A stretch of DNA of 57,550 nt from Clostridiales bacterium (GCA_017615755.1 JAFZZM010000004.1:1-57550); one strand, 5' to 3'. Counted from the stretch's first letter, positions 7,910 through 17,821 are shown. Notes: generated from the letters alone by a model not told the origin. Numbers and translations are program-made.

Positions 7910-8661
7910 TTACTATCGAACATCTGAAAAAAACTTTCAAAAAGAATAAGGTGGAAGCCGTTAAAGATGTCTCTCTCGAAGTGCATAACGGTGAGATCTT
8001 CGCGCTTCTCGGACCGAACGGTGCCGGAAAGACCACGACGATGCGTATGCTTTCCACACTTCTGAATCCGACCTCCGGCAAAATCACTTACGACGGGAAG
8101 GATATCAACGAGGATATGCTGGCGATCCGCCGCCGCATCGCTTTCCTGACGAACGAGATCCGCCTTGACGGACAGTTTACACCGGACGAGCTGGCGAACT
8201 ATTACGGCCGCCTTTACGAGATGAGTGAAGAACAGATCAAGAAAAACAAGCAAGAGCTTTTCGATTATTTCGGAATCACGGAGTTTGCCAAGAGAAGATA
8301 TGAGACGTTTTCTACCGGCATGAAGCAGAAGACGTCGCTGGCGATCTGCCTTCTGCATGACCCGGATACCATCATCTTCGACGAGCCGACGAACGGCCTG
8401 GATATCCTGACACAGCGTCTGATCGAGAAGTATGTCGTACGATTGAAGGAGGAAGGAAAGTGTATCATCCTTTCCACCCATATCCTGGATCTGGTCAGCC
8501 GTCTGGCGGACCGCGTGGGCGTAATCGTCGACGGCAGGAGCGTGTACTGTGGCAACGTTTCGGACATGGCCGCCTCGCAGAATGTGGAGACCATCGATGA
8601 AGCGTTCGTAAAGCTCTATGAAGAAAACCACGTCGAGCAGAACATCATTACGAAAAAGTGA
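7906..8661 (+). CDS. ABC transporter ATP-binding protein (NatA-like)
   Basis: The product has 251 residues. ATG 7906 overlaps the preceding stop codon; GGAAAGGA lies about 8 bases upstream. A GTG at 7888 would add six residues. Walker A is GPNGAGKTT, the signature is FSTGMKQK and Walker B with catalytic Glu is IIFDEPTNGLD; the H-loop His is in LSTHI. The closest recognisable group is the NatA/CcmA class that pairs with ABC-2 permeases for sodium, drug or lipid export. It lies between two permeases that probably form the membrane dimer. Confidence 0.92.
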   Translation: MITIEHLKKTFKKNKVEAVKDVSLEVHNGEIFALLGPNGAGKTTTMRMLSTLLNPTSGKITYDGKDINEDMLAIRRRIAFLTNEIRLDGQFTPDELANYYGRLYEMSEEQIKKNKQELFDYFGITEFAKRRYETFSTGMKQKTSLAICLLHDPDTIIFDEPTNGLDILTQRLIEKYVVRLKEEGKCIILSTHILDLVSRLADRVGVIVDGRSVYCGNVSDMAASQNVETIDEAFVKLYEENHVEQNIITKK

Positions 8662-8702
8662 GACGCGGGAAGAAGTAACGAAGAAAGAGAAACGGAAAAA
8701 CG

Positions 8703-9830
8703 ATGCACGGATTACGACTGATTTTTCAACATGAGATTGCGAAGATCTTCAAGGACAAGAGCCTGATCTTCGGCTTTTTCGTGCTGCCCGTCCTGTCCTT
8801 GATGATCACGGTGGGTATCTCCATGATCCGCCCGACCACGACGCAGGCGGAGGAGTACTGCATGTACTTCTACGGCCTTAATCTCGACCGCATCAACATC
8901 GGCGAACTGGATGAGAAGCAGATCTACGTCGTCTCCATTACGGAGGATCCGGCGCAGTTCATGCAGTCAGAACAGTTCCACAAATACGACGTACTGGTAG
9001 ATTTTTCCGACCTTCATAACGTGAATATCTATTACCACGAAGAGGATACGGTCTCTTCCTACCTCAAGTCCAGCGCGGATTCTTTTGTACGCGAGATCTA
9101 CTCGGAACTGTTCCGGGGAAGACACCCGGAGGTGACATTCCGGACGGTGGCCATCGAAGACCTCAATAAGAAAGAAGCCGACAACCGCCTGATCGCGATG
9201 CTTCTTCCGTACATGCTCATATTGCCGCTGACGGCGAATATTTCGAACTTCGCGGCGGACACCATCGCAGGTGAGAAACAGCGCGGCACGTTCTATCAGG
9301 CGTTGCTTTCGCCGATCACGCCTCTGTCACTGATCATGGGCAAGATCTGGTCCGTTTCCCTCATCAGTCTTTTCAGCAGCGGCATCTACATAGGTCTTGA
9401 TGTGCTGGGCAGTAAGATATGTGAAGCGAACGGCTGGGAGGATCTTTTCGGCTTTGCAGGCATCCACGTGACCACGGCCGAGTTTCTGCTGATCCTGCTT
9501 TATGCGGTGCTCCTTTGCTACCTGTTCTCGAATCTGGGCATTTTCATTTCCCTGTTCTGCAAAAATGCGAACCAGGCGCAGATCGCCCAGCTTCCGGTCA
9601 CATTGGCGTGCACCATGGCTGCGATGCTGGCCATGTTCCGCTTCGGCACGTCACCGATGCTGCACTACCTGATCCCGGTCTATAACATCTGCATTGTGTT
9701 CCAGGATGTACTGCATGCGAGGGTACAGCTCGCTAACATGGCGATGGTGGCTATTTCCCTGTTTGTCATGTCTGTCCTGCTCCTGATCCTCACCCTTGCG
9801 AGCTACCGAAGTGAGAAAGTGACCGAATAA
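8703..9830 (+). CDS. ABC-2 type transporter permease (NatB-like)
   Basis: The product has 375 residues. A first membrane helix (residues about 20-42) is followed by an extracytoplasmic segment, then GEKQRGTFYQALLSP, the conserved ABC-2 coupling loop, and further helices to the C-terminus. It has the same layout as the permease at 6788 but distant sequence, so the transporter is probably a heterodimeric membrane part with one type of ATPase. It starts 41 bases after the ATPase gene and is the last gene of the operon. No clear terminator follows. Confidence 0.88.
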   Translation: MHGLRLIFQHEIAKIFKDKSLIFGFFVLPVLSLMITVGISMIRPTTTQAEEYCMYFYGLNLDRINIGELDEKQIYVVSITEDPAQFMQSEQFHKYDVLVDFSDLHNVNIYYHEEDTVSSYLKSSADSFVREIYSELFRGRHPEVTFRTVAIEDLNKKEADNRLIAMLLPYMLILPLTANISNFAADTIAGEKQRGTFYQALLSPITPLSLIMGKIWSVSLISLFSSGIYIGLDVLGSKICEANGWEDLFGFAGIHVTTAEFLLILLYAVLLCYLFSNLGIFISLFCKNANQAQIAQLPVTLACTMAAMLAMFRFGTSPMLHYLIPVYNICIVFQDVLHARVQLANMAMVAISLFVMSVLLLILTLASYRSEKVTE

Positions 9831-9883
9831 CCCCCTCTAAATACTGAAAAATAAGGATAAAGATTTGGTAAAGAGTGAGTTTT

Positions 9884-9895
9884 TTGTCATGACAA
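9884..9895. promoter_or_regulatory. Perfect 12-bp palindrome upstream of DUF885 gene
   Basis: TTGTCATGACAA is its own reverse complement. It lies 115 bases upstream of the start of the DUF885 lipoprotein gene, in an AT-rich stretch that would suit a promoter (TTGATT at about 9901). A role as operator is a guess. Confidence 0.3.
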
Positions 9896-10010
9896 GATCA
9901 TTTGATTGTGGTTAAATGACACATGGAGAATAAGACTGTCCGGCCCGCCCGGATGTGTCTGTTTATAGAAAGGAACCGACCGGCAACGGTCAAGAGGAAG
10001 GAGATACCTG

Positions 10011-11963
10011 ATGAGAAAATCGATCCGCAACATTATGCGTACGTTGGGATGCATCGTTTTGACAACGGCGATGATCCTGAGCTGCGCCTGCTCCGGAAGG
10101 AGAACGAAGGGAACAAGAACGAGCCGTGAATCCAAGGAAACGAAGGAAACGAAGGAAACGACTTCTGACGAAACCACGGACGAGACGACCGACGAAACAA
10201 CTGATGAAACTACTGACGAGACCACTGATGCGACTACCACCGCAGACACGGATCCGACAAAGGATACGACAGCGGCGACAAATCCCGGCCAGCAGAGTGA
10301 GTCTTCCAAGATCCTCCACGAACTGGATGAGAAGCTTTTTAAAGAGCAGTTCGAAGACATCATCGACCTGGAGTTCACACTGGATCATCCGGAACAGTAC
10401 GGTATCGACTGGCCGGAACAAGGTCTGGCCTGCTGGTCCGAAGATGAAGAAGATGAGGACAAGAAGGAACTCGAGGAGATTGAAAAAGAACTTGCCAAGA
10501 TCAACATCGATGATCTGAGCCTCGAGGATAAGATGCTCTACGAAACCATCCTGTCTGACGTGGAGATGTCGAAGAAGGGCGAAAAGTATGAGTATATGAC
10601 AGCGACCCTTAACTCGCTGACCGGCGTACAGACGGAACTTCCGCTCCTGATGGCGACACTGCAGATCGAAGATGTGGAATCCGCAGAGCGCTATATCAAG
10701 ATCCTGAAGGACACCGACGCATATTTCCAGTCCCTTCTGAAGTATGAGCAGAAGAGAGCCGAACTTGGTAATTCACTTCCGGACAAGTATCTGGAGAATA
10801 TCGCCGATTCATGCGTAGCAGTATATAAGGACCACGACGGAAACTATCTTTACACTACATTCGAAGAGAAGATCAATGCTCTGGATATTGACCAGGCTGA
10901 GAAGGATCGTCTGATCGAAGCAAACAAGAAGGCTCTGGATGAGGACTTCTTCCCGGCTTACCAGAATCTGGAGAAGGGCATCAAGGCTCTCTACGGCACA
11001 GCTAAGACACAGGGTCACCTTTGTGAGCTCGAGAACGGTAAGGAATTCTATGAGTATTACTTCCAGGTCCGCTCCGGTACATCCCTGACGATTCCGGAGG
11101 CAATCGAGATCCTCGAGAAGAAGATCGATGATTCCATTGCTGAAATGACGCAGGTCGTTATGCAGATGGACAATAACGAAAGACAGCAGGTCATGAGCGG
11201 TCAGTCGGATGAATATACAACGGGTTCTTTTGAAAAGGACATCGAGTTCTGCCAGGACAAGATCAAGACCGATTTCCCGGAACTTCCGGATCACGAGTAT
11301 TACACATTCCATGTACCGCAGGAAATGTCCGAAAACTTCTCTCCGGCGGCGTACATGACGACACAGCTCGATAACCTTAAGAAGAACCAGCTTCTTCTCA
11401 ATGACAACAGTACCGGTCTGGGTGAGATGATCCCGACAGTGGCGCACGAAGCATATCCGGGCCACCTTTTTGAGGCGGTATACCATATTGCTTACCTGAA
11501 CAACTATTACCAGAAGACCGGTGGTTCCACCGCTTATAAAGAGGGCTGGTCCACATACTGCGAGAACTACATCATGGGTCTTACCGACTACAGCCAGAAA
11601 GTGTATAAGTACTTCAAGATCAACAAGGATCTGGTCAACTACTATGTCCATGCACGTGTTGATATCGGTATCCACTATGAGAACTGGAGCTATGACGATG
11701 TAGTCAACTATCTGACGCCGCTTTTCGGAGCGCAGGCCCATGAAGCCGCGGATTTCTTCTATGACATGGATGTTGAGATCCCGTGCTACATTACACCTTA
11801 CTGCTTCGGTAACATCAACTGCACCAGCATCATTAACGATGCGATCAAGAAGAATCCGGATATGGATGTGAAGAAGATCCACGCTGCATACCTGAACATG
11901 GGTCCGAGCAACTTCGATCTTCTGAGCAAGTACATGCCGCTGTTCGTTGAAGAGCAGAAGTAA
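10011..11963 (+). CDS. DUF885 family lipoprotein, putative zinc metallopeptidase
   Basis: The product has 650 residues. AAGGAG precedes the start. The N-terminal signal peptide ends at LSCAC-SG, a lipobox, so the protein is anchored outside the membrane. Residues about 30-90 are a Thr/Glu/Asp-rich linker with repeated DETT units. The DUF885 domain fills the rest. HEAYPGH at residues 479-485 is the zinc site of the family, and KEGWSTYCENY about 30 residues later supplies the third-ligand region. DUF885 proteins resemble M3/M32-type peptidases; a role in extracellular peptide breakdown is inferred. A paralogue follows 29 bases downstream. Confidence 0.9.
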   Translation: MRKSIRNIMRTLGCIVLTTAMILSCACSGRRTKGTRTSRESKETKETKETTSDETTDETTDETTDETTDETTDATTTADTDPTKDTTAATNPGQQSESSKILHELDEKLFKEQFEDIIDLEFTLDHPEQYGIDWPEQGLACWSEDEEDEDKKELEEIEKELAKINIDDLSLEDKMLYETILSDVEMSKKGEKYEYMTATLNSLTGVQTELPLLMATLQIEDVESAERYIKILKDTDAYFQSLLKYEQKRAELGNSLPDKYLENIADSCVAVYKDHDGNYLYTTFEEKINALDIDQAEKDRLIEANKKALDEDFFPAYQNLEKGIKALYGTAKTQGHLCELENGKEFYEYYFQVRSGTSLTIPEAIEILEKKIDDSIAEMTQVVMQMDNNERQQVMSGQSDEYTTGSFEKDIEFCQDKIKTDFPELPDHEYYTFHVPQEMSENFSPAAYMTTQLDNLKKNQLLLNDNSTGLGEMIPTVAHEAYPGHLFEAVYHIAYLNNYYQKTGGSTAYKEGWSTYCENYIMGLTDYSQKVYKYFKINKDLVNYYVHARVDIGIHYENWSYDDVVNYLTPLFGAQAHEAADFFYDMDVEIPCYITPYCFGNINCTSIINDAIKKNPDMDVKKIHAAYLNMGPSNFDLLSKYMPLFVEEQK

Positions 11964-11992
11964 GGCGTGTTTTTGGGGAAAGACAGATTACG

Positions 11993-13831
11993 ATGCATGT
12001 TAAAGATGTGAAAAAAGACATATCATTACGCGGGGGGGCACTGCTTCTGGCAGTGTCCGCCTGCGTTTTGCCTTTGGCCGCATGCAGCGGCTCGGGAAAA
12101 AGACCGGTAGCGACCCCGCCTGTCCGGGAGACGAAAGAAGGAGACGAAACAAAGGACAAGTGGTCGTATACTTCGCAGAATCAGGATGACATGACGGATG
12201 ATGCGAAGAAGCTCCGCGACCTGGATATGAGCATCTTTGTAGGTGCACCGGATATCCTGAATACGTACTACACATATGACGATCCGACAAGATATTATTC
12301 GGACTGGCCGACACAGGGACTTTCCAGCTATAACGACACTGTTTTCGAACAGAATGCGGCGGCATACAAAGAGTGCATCGATTATCTGGAAGATCTGGAT
12401 CAGGACAATCTCAGTGATTCCGAAAAGCGTGTGGTCGAAGACATGCTCTTCGATTTCAACAACAAGATGCAGATGTATAAGCTCCACCAGTTTATCCCGG
12501 CGCTGACTCCGACTTCCGGACAGCAGCTTTCATTCCCGCTTCTTATGTCTTTGATCCAGTTCAAGAGCAAGGCGGATGTGGACCGGTATCTGAAGATCCT
12601 CGATGACTTCTACGACTATTTCTCCGCTTCGATGGATATCGAAGAGAGACGAAGCATGATGGGGATCGGCTGGTCGGATGAGAATCTGGACCGTATCATC
12701 GAGGACTGTAAGAAGATGACCGACAACAAGGATGTGCACTTCATGCGCACGACCTTCGAGAGTAAAGTCGGTGCACTGAAGCTTTCCTCCACGGAGTCGA
12801 AATCCTATATCCAGAAGAACAAGGAACTTCTCGAGGAGAAGTATTTCCCGACATATGAGATGCTGATCGAGCGCCTTTCCGCCCTGAAGGGAACAAACAA
12901 GGGAAAGATCCCGCTGGCCGGAACCAAGGACGGAAAAGAATATTATCAGGCGCTTTTTGCGATGATGACGGGAACAACGATGACGCCGGATGAGGGTATC
13001 AAGTACCTGCAGACGGCGATCGATGAGATCTACAACAAGTACATTTCTTTCTGGAAACAGCGTGGCAGTATCTTCTCGTTCGGAAATCTGGATTTTGATG
13101 AAGCCAGGGAGTGGTGCGAGCGCTATACGAGAGAGAATTATCCGACGATCGGTTCCAACACGGTGTCTGTGTATGAGGTGCCGAAGGAGTTCGCGGAGTC
13201 GATGGCGCCGGCGATGTACTATGTTTCGCCGATCGACAACTATACGAAGCACCAGGTATGGGTGAATACGGGGATGCTCGAGGATCCGAAGTACGATATG
13301 TTCACGATCGTCAGCCATGAGATGTATCCGGGACATCTGTACATGCACCAGTATCAGGCGGAAAACCTGGCCAGCAAATACCAGGCTTTTGCGGCGGCGA
13401 CGCCATATGCGGAAGGCTGGGCACAGTACTCGGAAAAAGTGATGATCCAGAATGCACCTTTTGACCGGGAAATGGCGGAGGCGTCCTGGATGGCGGACAT
13501 GCTGTATTCGGCGCTGATCGCGGCGAGACTGAGCATGGGAGTCGAGTACGAAGGATGGGACTATGACCGCTGCATGACGTATATCAAGAAATACCAGCAG
13601 ACGGAAGATGTCATGGATGAATACTGGTCGAGGATCACGGCCACGCAGGGCTATGCGCTCGAGTATGCTTTCGGCTATCTTTGCACGTCGGAGATCCTGG
13701 ATCAGGCGATCGAAAAACTCGACGGCAAGGTCTCTTCCGAGGACGTCCTGAAGGCGTATCTGGACCTGGGATGCGCGCCTTTTGAAGTGCTTGCCCGCGA
13801 TATGGAAAGCTATGTAAAAGAAAACTCCTGA
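11993..13831 (+). CDS. Second DUF885 family lipoprotein, putative zinc metallopeptidase
   Basis: The product has 612 residues and is a paralogue of the preceding gene. The signal peptide ends with LPLAACSGSG (lipobox LAAC). The linker is shorter (residues about 35-65). HEMYPGH at residues 442-448 and AEGWAQYSE about 30 residues later give the full metal site, so both copies look active. The ribosome binding site is weak (GGGGAAAG, about 14 bases upstream), and translation may rely on the gene before it. The pair probably formed by tandem duplication, with differences that could reflect different peptide specificity. Confidence 0.9.
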   Translation: MHVKDVKKDISLRGGALLLAVSACVLPLAACSGSGKRPVATPPVRETKEGDETKDKWSYTSQNQDDMTDDAKKLRDLDMSIFVGAPDILNTYYTYDDPTRYYSDWPTQGLSSYNDTVFEQNAAAYKECIDYLEDLDQDNLSDSEKRVVEDMLFDFNNKMQMYKLHQFIPALTPTSGQQLSFPLLMSLIQFKSKADVDRYLKILDDFYDYFSASMDIEERRSMMGIGWSDENLDRIIEDCKKMTDNKDVHFMRTTFESKVGALKLSSTESKSYIQKNKELLEEKYFPTYEMLIERLSALKGTNKGKIPLAGTKDGKEYYQALFAMMTGTTMTPDEGIKYLQTAIDEIYNKYISFWKQRGSIFSFGNLDFDEAREWCERYTRENYPTIGSNTVSVYEVPKEFAESMAPAMYYVSPIDNYTKHQVWVNTGMLEDPKYDMFTIVSHEMYPGHLYMHQYQAENLASKYQAFAAATPYAEGWAQYSEKVMIQNAPFDREMAEASWMADMLYSALIAARLSMGVEYEGWDYDRCMTYIKKYQQTEDVMDEYWSRITATQGYALEYAFGYLCTSEILDQAIEKLDGKVSSEDVLKAYLDLGCAPFEVLARDMESYVKENS

Positions 13832-13889
13832 AAAAGCTGAAAAAACTTTGAAATTTTCGGTGCCTATCTGCTTGCATAAAAAGACATTA

Positions 13890-13898
13890 TGATATAAT
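13890..13898 (+). promoter_or_regulatory. Extended -10 promoter of the PP2C-LysM gene
   Basis: TGATATAAT is the same nine bases as at the ispF promoter. A possible -35, TTGCAT, lies at 13872-13877 with a short 15-base gap to TATAAT. The leader would be about 40 bases. Confidence 0.65.
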
Positions 13899-13943
13899 TA
13901 ACAGGAAGTAGTGGGTTTTCCCATAATTTGGAGGAGCTTTTTT

Positions 13944-16900
13944 ATGGCTAAGCAGACTCGTCTAGCGACTACTTTAACAGCTAGATATTTCCCTACAGCG
14001 GAATTAACAGACGCCTTCTACATGGATGGCCGCGTGACCAGCAAGACCACGGCCCGTTCGGCGGATCTGACTAATGATAAAGAGGACAGAGGCTTTTTCT
14101 TTTCGATTTTTTCTCACCAGACAAATCCGGATTACGATCCGAATATGCTGCCACCTTATGAGCCGGTACTGCGTCGTCTGGGCACGGAACTGAAGTCCGG
14201 AAGAAGATCTCTGGATGACCAGATCGGTGAGATGGTCAATACGGCTACTTCCATTACCGGAAGAATGAAGATCCAGCAGGATAATGCCCGTGCGCCGTTT
14301 TTTGCCGGTGTGATCGTCAAGGATGCCGAGGCGTTCGCGATCACTATCGGTAAGGGCCTGGCGTTCCTTTATCGCGATGACACTTTGTATCCGATGACGG
14401 CGGCAGATATCCGCATTGACGCGATCAATACGCAGAGGCAGAAAGTTGATAATTTCTTCAATTTCTGTGCGACGAAGACAGCTCCGGCACTTTGTTCCAA
14501 TATCGCCCAGTTGAAGCTGGACGACTGCATCATCCTTTGTAACCGTGAGGTCTATGAGGCGCTGGGACAGCAGGAGCTCCTGCGTATCCTTTACGATGCG
14601 GAAGACCAGAGCGATGCTGCAAGCGTCGTCATGACGGAAGCGGCAGCGAAGCTTCCGGGCGTACCGCTTCAGTTCATGATCTCTTTCGTAGAAGACATTA
14701 CCTCCAGCGACCGTGGCGGTTTCTTCGGTTTCGGAAAGAAAAAGAAGAAGGCGGCACAGGAAGAAGAGCAGATCGACGATTACGATATCGCACCGGCGAT
14801 CCCGCTTGAGTCCCCGAAGAAGGAAGAAAAACCGCTTCCGAAGGATGCGTTGCTTTTTGAGGATGAGGACGTGGCACCGAAGAAGGAACCGGAGAAGAAA
14901 CCGACAGTTCCTGAGCAGCCGAAGGTCCCGCAGACCACGGTCACAGATAAGACAGAGAGAAGACGTATCAATACGTTTGCATCCCAGGTAGCGGCGCAGG
15001 TTAACGCGGCACAAGGTGCATCTTCTGCAGCGGGAGCTGCTGCGGCTGGTGCAGGCGCGGCGGCAGTAGCGGCAGGTGCGGCTTCTGCATCCCAGGCTGC
15101 GGGTGCGGCCAAGAGTGGTGCTGACGCAGTACAGGCAGCGATCGACACTCCGATTCCGGAACCGCCGCTCGTATTCGGTGATATTCATGACTTGATGAAG
15201 GAAGAGGCAAATGGAGGAGTGGCTCCGTTTACATCTTCTACACCGGCTCCGGCAGCGCCGAAGGCTCCGGTTGAACCGGCAAAGCCGGCTGCTCCGACGA
15301 TTTCTTCTCTGGTTGACGATGGCGCGACGAAGGTGCTTCCTGTAGTGGATGCCAAGGCGTCCTCGCTCCCGTCTTTCGGAGATACGGGCATTGTTCCGGC
15401 AGCTCCGGCAACCCCTGCTCCGGCGGCAAGTCCTTTTGTACAGCCGAAGACACCTCCGACACCGGTATTGAAGGATGTCACGGAGGTACAGCCGGTGGTA
15501 TCTGCTCCGGTAAGTGCACCTGCAGCACCGGTTGAACCGAAGAAGGAAGAACCGTTTGTTGCGGTGAAGAATAGTGAGAACCCGTTCTTTAAGGCCGCGG
15601 TGAAGGCCCAGAACGAAGAAAACAAAGTAAACACGGAACCCAAGCAGGTTGAAGTGGCAAAGGCAGAACCGGCCAATGTTTCTTTTGAAGTTGGCGGCGA
15701 TGCACCGAAGGCGGAATCTTCCGAGGTGTCGGGCAAGAGTGACGCCAAGGATGAGGCACCGTTGTTCCTCGGTGATGATCCGTTCGGTGGAATCGTGGCA
15801 ACAGAGAAGGCAGAGCCGGCTAAGTTAGAACAGGCGCCCGAGGAGAAGAAAGAAGTTGTTTCTGCTTCTTCGGACACTGTTGCGGAGACAGACGAGTCGA
15901 TCCCGCTTGTCTTCGAGGCTGACGATGAGGTAACAGCGCCTATGAACAATGAATCTGAGAACGATCCGAAGAAGTTTGATGAGACTCCGCTGTTCTTTGG
16001 AGATGCAGACACATCTGCAGATGAGGAACCGGAGTCCCATCTGGAGTATCCGGAAGATTATCAGCCGGCTTCTTCCATACCGGCACCGCAGCAGCCTGAA
16101 CCGGCAGTCAGCGATGACTTCGTGATCCCGTTTGCATCGAACGATATTCCGCAGGCGGCACAGGCTTCCGCAGACGATATTCCGGAGATGCCGATCTATG
16201 AGGCCCCGACTTATACTCCTCCGACGTATCCGACCAACAGTGATACACCGATCGGATATGAGGACACCGGAGTTTATGCCCGTGGTTCTTACACAGTTGA
16301 TGAAGATGATTTCACCGGAGGCGCCAATGCAGGCACCCCGATCTCTCCGTTCGTAGTGGATGGAGCCGCTCCGAGCTTCGGCGACAGCGCAGGATTTACC
16401 GCACCGTCCGTTGAACCGGCACCGGTCGTAGACGACCAGTACGCTGCTCCGCAGTATGGTCAGCCTGAAGCAGCTCCTGATTACCAGAGTGCTGCGGAAG
16501 AGGTGAACAGCTACACGGCGTTCAGTGAACCCGGTGATTTCCAGACATCTGATTACGGTGCTCCGGCTGCTGATGACGGCGAGGGTGCACAGGATCAGTA
16601 CGACTTCGATAACCCGCCTCCGGCCGTGGCCGATCTCTTCGATTTCACACCGTCCGGAAGAAGCAGTGATGATTATGGCGCAGGCGCCGCATCTTCTGTT
16701 CCTGCATATATGCAGCAGGGAAGCGTCTCTTCCAATGAGGTTCCGGGTGTTCCGAAGCGTCAGCCTAACAGTGAGTACAGAAGACCGGGCGGAAGACCGA
16801 ATGTTGCTCCGCCACGCCGTCGTGTCGAAGAAGTCGACGATGGATTCGACGATGAAGAGGGCGAGGAGACCAATTATCTGCCGTTTATCCTGGCAGGTAT

Positions 16901-17285
16901 CTCTCTGATCTGCCTGATCGTGATCATTGTCCTGATCGTTCACTCTTGCGGAAGCAGCAAGAAGAAACCGGCAGAGACGACTGTTCCTCCGACATCCATC
17001 GAAGAAACATCCGATACATCGGCAACCGAGGCTACAACGACGACTGCGGCTGAGACAACAGCAGCTCCGGATGATGCTCCTCTCGGTGTATACACATTCT
17101 CCGATAAGAGCGGCTGCCGTACATGGTGGGATCTGTTCTATCACGTATACGGTATCAAGATCGAAAACGAGTCGGATAAGCGTGTAGCATTTATCAAGGA
17201 GTACAATAACCTTGATTCGAGCTTCAAGCCTGAACCGGGCAAGCAGGTCAAGCTCCCGCCGGCGGTAATGCTCCCGCAGGTATGA
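13944..17285 (+). CDS. Membrane protein with degenerate PP2C-like domain, long linker, one TM helix and LysM-like tail
   Basis: The product has 1113 residues from ATG 13944, which has GGAGGAG upstream; a frame from 13911 lacks one. Residues about 1-258 follow the PP2C/PPM order: PFFAGVIVKDAEAFAITIGKG, FLYRDDTLYPMT, DDCIILCNREVYEAL and LRILYDAEDQSDAASVV. The metal-binding aspartates of the family are missing (GKG for GDS, NRE for SDG, no DN near the end), so it is probably a pseudophosphatase. Residues about 260-975 are a Pro/Ala/Glu-rich linker. One membrane helix spans about 978-1001. The C-terminal part ends in a LysM-like domain (about 1047-1104). LysM binds peptidoglycan, so the protein may link the cell wall to a cytoplasmic partner. 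The gene stands alone. Confidence 0.75.
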   Translation: MAKQTRLATTLTARYFPTAELTDAFYMDGRVTSKTTARSADLTNDKEDRGFFFSIFSHQTNPDYDPNMLPPYEPVLRRLGTELKSGRRSLDDQIGEMVNTATSITGRMKIQQDNARAPFFAGVIVKDAEAFAITIGKGLAFLYRDDTLYPMTAADIRIDAINTQRQKVDNFFNFCATKTAPALCSNIAQLKLDDCIILCNREVYEALGQQELLRILYDAEDQSDAASVVMTEAAAKLPGVPLQFMISFVEDITSSDRGGFFGFGKKKKKAAQEEEQIDDYDIAPAIPLESPKKEEKPLPKDALLFEDEDVAPKKEPEKKPTVPEQPKVPQTTVTDKTERRRINTFASQVAAQVNAAQGASSAAGAAAAGAGAAAVAAGAASASQAAGAAKSGADAVQAAIDTPIPEPPLVFGDIHDLMKEEANGGVAPFTSSTPAPAAPKAPVEPAKPAAPTISSLVDDGATKVLPVVDAKASSLPSFGDTGIVPAAPATPAPAASPFVQPKTPPTPVLKDVTEVQPVVSAPVSAPAAPVEPKKEEPFVAVKNSENPFFKAAVKAQNEENKVNTEPKQVEVAKAEPANVSFEVGGDAPKAESSEVSGKSDAKDEAPLFLGDDPFGGIVATEKAEPAKLEQAPEEKKEVVSASSDTVAETDESIPLVFEADDEVTAPMNNESENDPKKFDETPLFFGDADTSADEEPESHLEYPEDYQPASSIPAPQQPEPAVSDDFVIPFASNDIPQAAQASADDIPEMPIYEAPTYTPPTYPTNSDTPIGYEDTGVYARGSYTVDEDDFTGGANAGTPISPFVVDGAAPSFGDSAGFTAPSVEPAPVVDDQYAAPQYGQPEAAPDYQSAAEEVNSYTAFSEPGDFQTSDYGAPAADDGEGAQDQYDFDNPPPAVADLFDFTPSGRSSDDYGAGAASSVPAYMQQGSVSSNEVPGVPKRQPNSEYRRPGGRPNVAPPRRRVEEVDDGFDDEEGEETNYLPFILAGISLICLIVIIVLIVHSCGSSKKKPAETTVPPTSIEETSDTSATEATTTTAAETTAAPDDAPLGVYTFSDKSGCRTWWDLFYHVYGIKIENESDKRVAFIKEYNNLDSSFKPEPGKQVKLPPAVMLPQV

Positions 17286-17321
17286 TGATTCTTCGGGATC
17301 CACTTTGATATGGAACACAGG

Positions 17322-17360
17322 ATGCCTCGTCGTGACGCAAACACGGCGAGGCATTTTCTT
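17322..17360 (+). terminator. Intrinsic terminator after the PP2C-LysM gene
   Basis: A 13-bp stem (ATGCCTCGTCGTG against CACGGCGAGGCAT, with one G-T pair) closes a 7-base loop and is followed by TTTTCTTTT. Confidence 0.9.
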
Positions 17361-17395
17361 TTGGTTTGAAAAGAGCACACAGTTTGCAGAAAGCA

Positions 17396-17660
17396 GATGA
17401 GAATGCGAGGTTTCCATCTTTTATCCGTCGAGTAAACGATGGAGTAGCAGATAATAATGTCAGATTGCGTATTCCAGCTGACTTTCAGCGAAGGAAAAGG
17501 CGGATAGAACAAGTGCTTTTCAAATCTTATCTGATGTGACGCTGCAAAGTCGACGGATAAATCATCCGTTCAGGAAAAACTATCTGTCATGAGGCACCAA
17601 ATCTGTGGGATAAGAAATCATCCGGCGAGATTCTATCTGCCGCACAAAGTGGGAAGGGGG
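17396..17660. repeat. Array of about five 53-bp imperfect tandem repeats
   Basis: GGATA occurs at 17502, 17555 and 17608 and TATCTG at 17528, 17581 and 17634, all exactly 53 bases apart. Degenerate copies in the same phase occur upstream (AGATA at 17449, TATCCG at 17422). CGGATA pairs with TATCTG inside each of the three clear units. The rest of this 580-base gap holds the terminator at its left end and the promoter of the next gene at its right end. Confidence 0.75.
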
Positions 17661-17821
17661 GACTGTGGCTGAATTTTTACGAGTAGCGTCGAATAAAAAT
17701 CATTTTGTTTCTCTTCATGGCAGGTTGTCGGCAAAGGGCCAAAGAAAACGGCTTTTTTTGCTAAATTGCCGAATTTGTAAAAGACAGTTCTTTTGCACTA
17801 GAAAAATGGGCAAAATACGTC

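Noticed and set aside
13944..14720. Active PP2C phosphatase
   Set aside because: The aspartates of the GDS, SDG and DN motifs are not present in the aligned segments.
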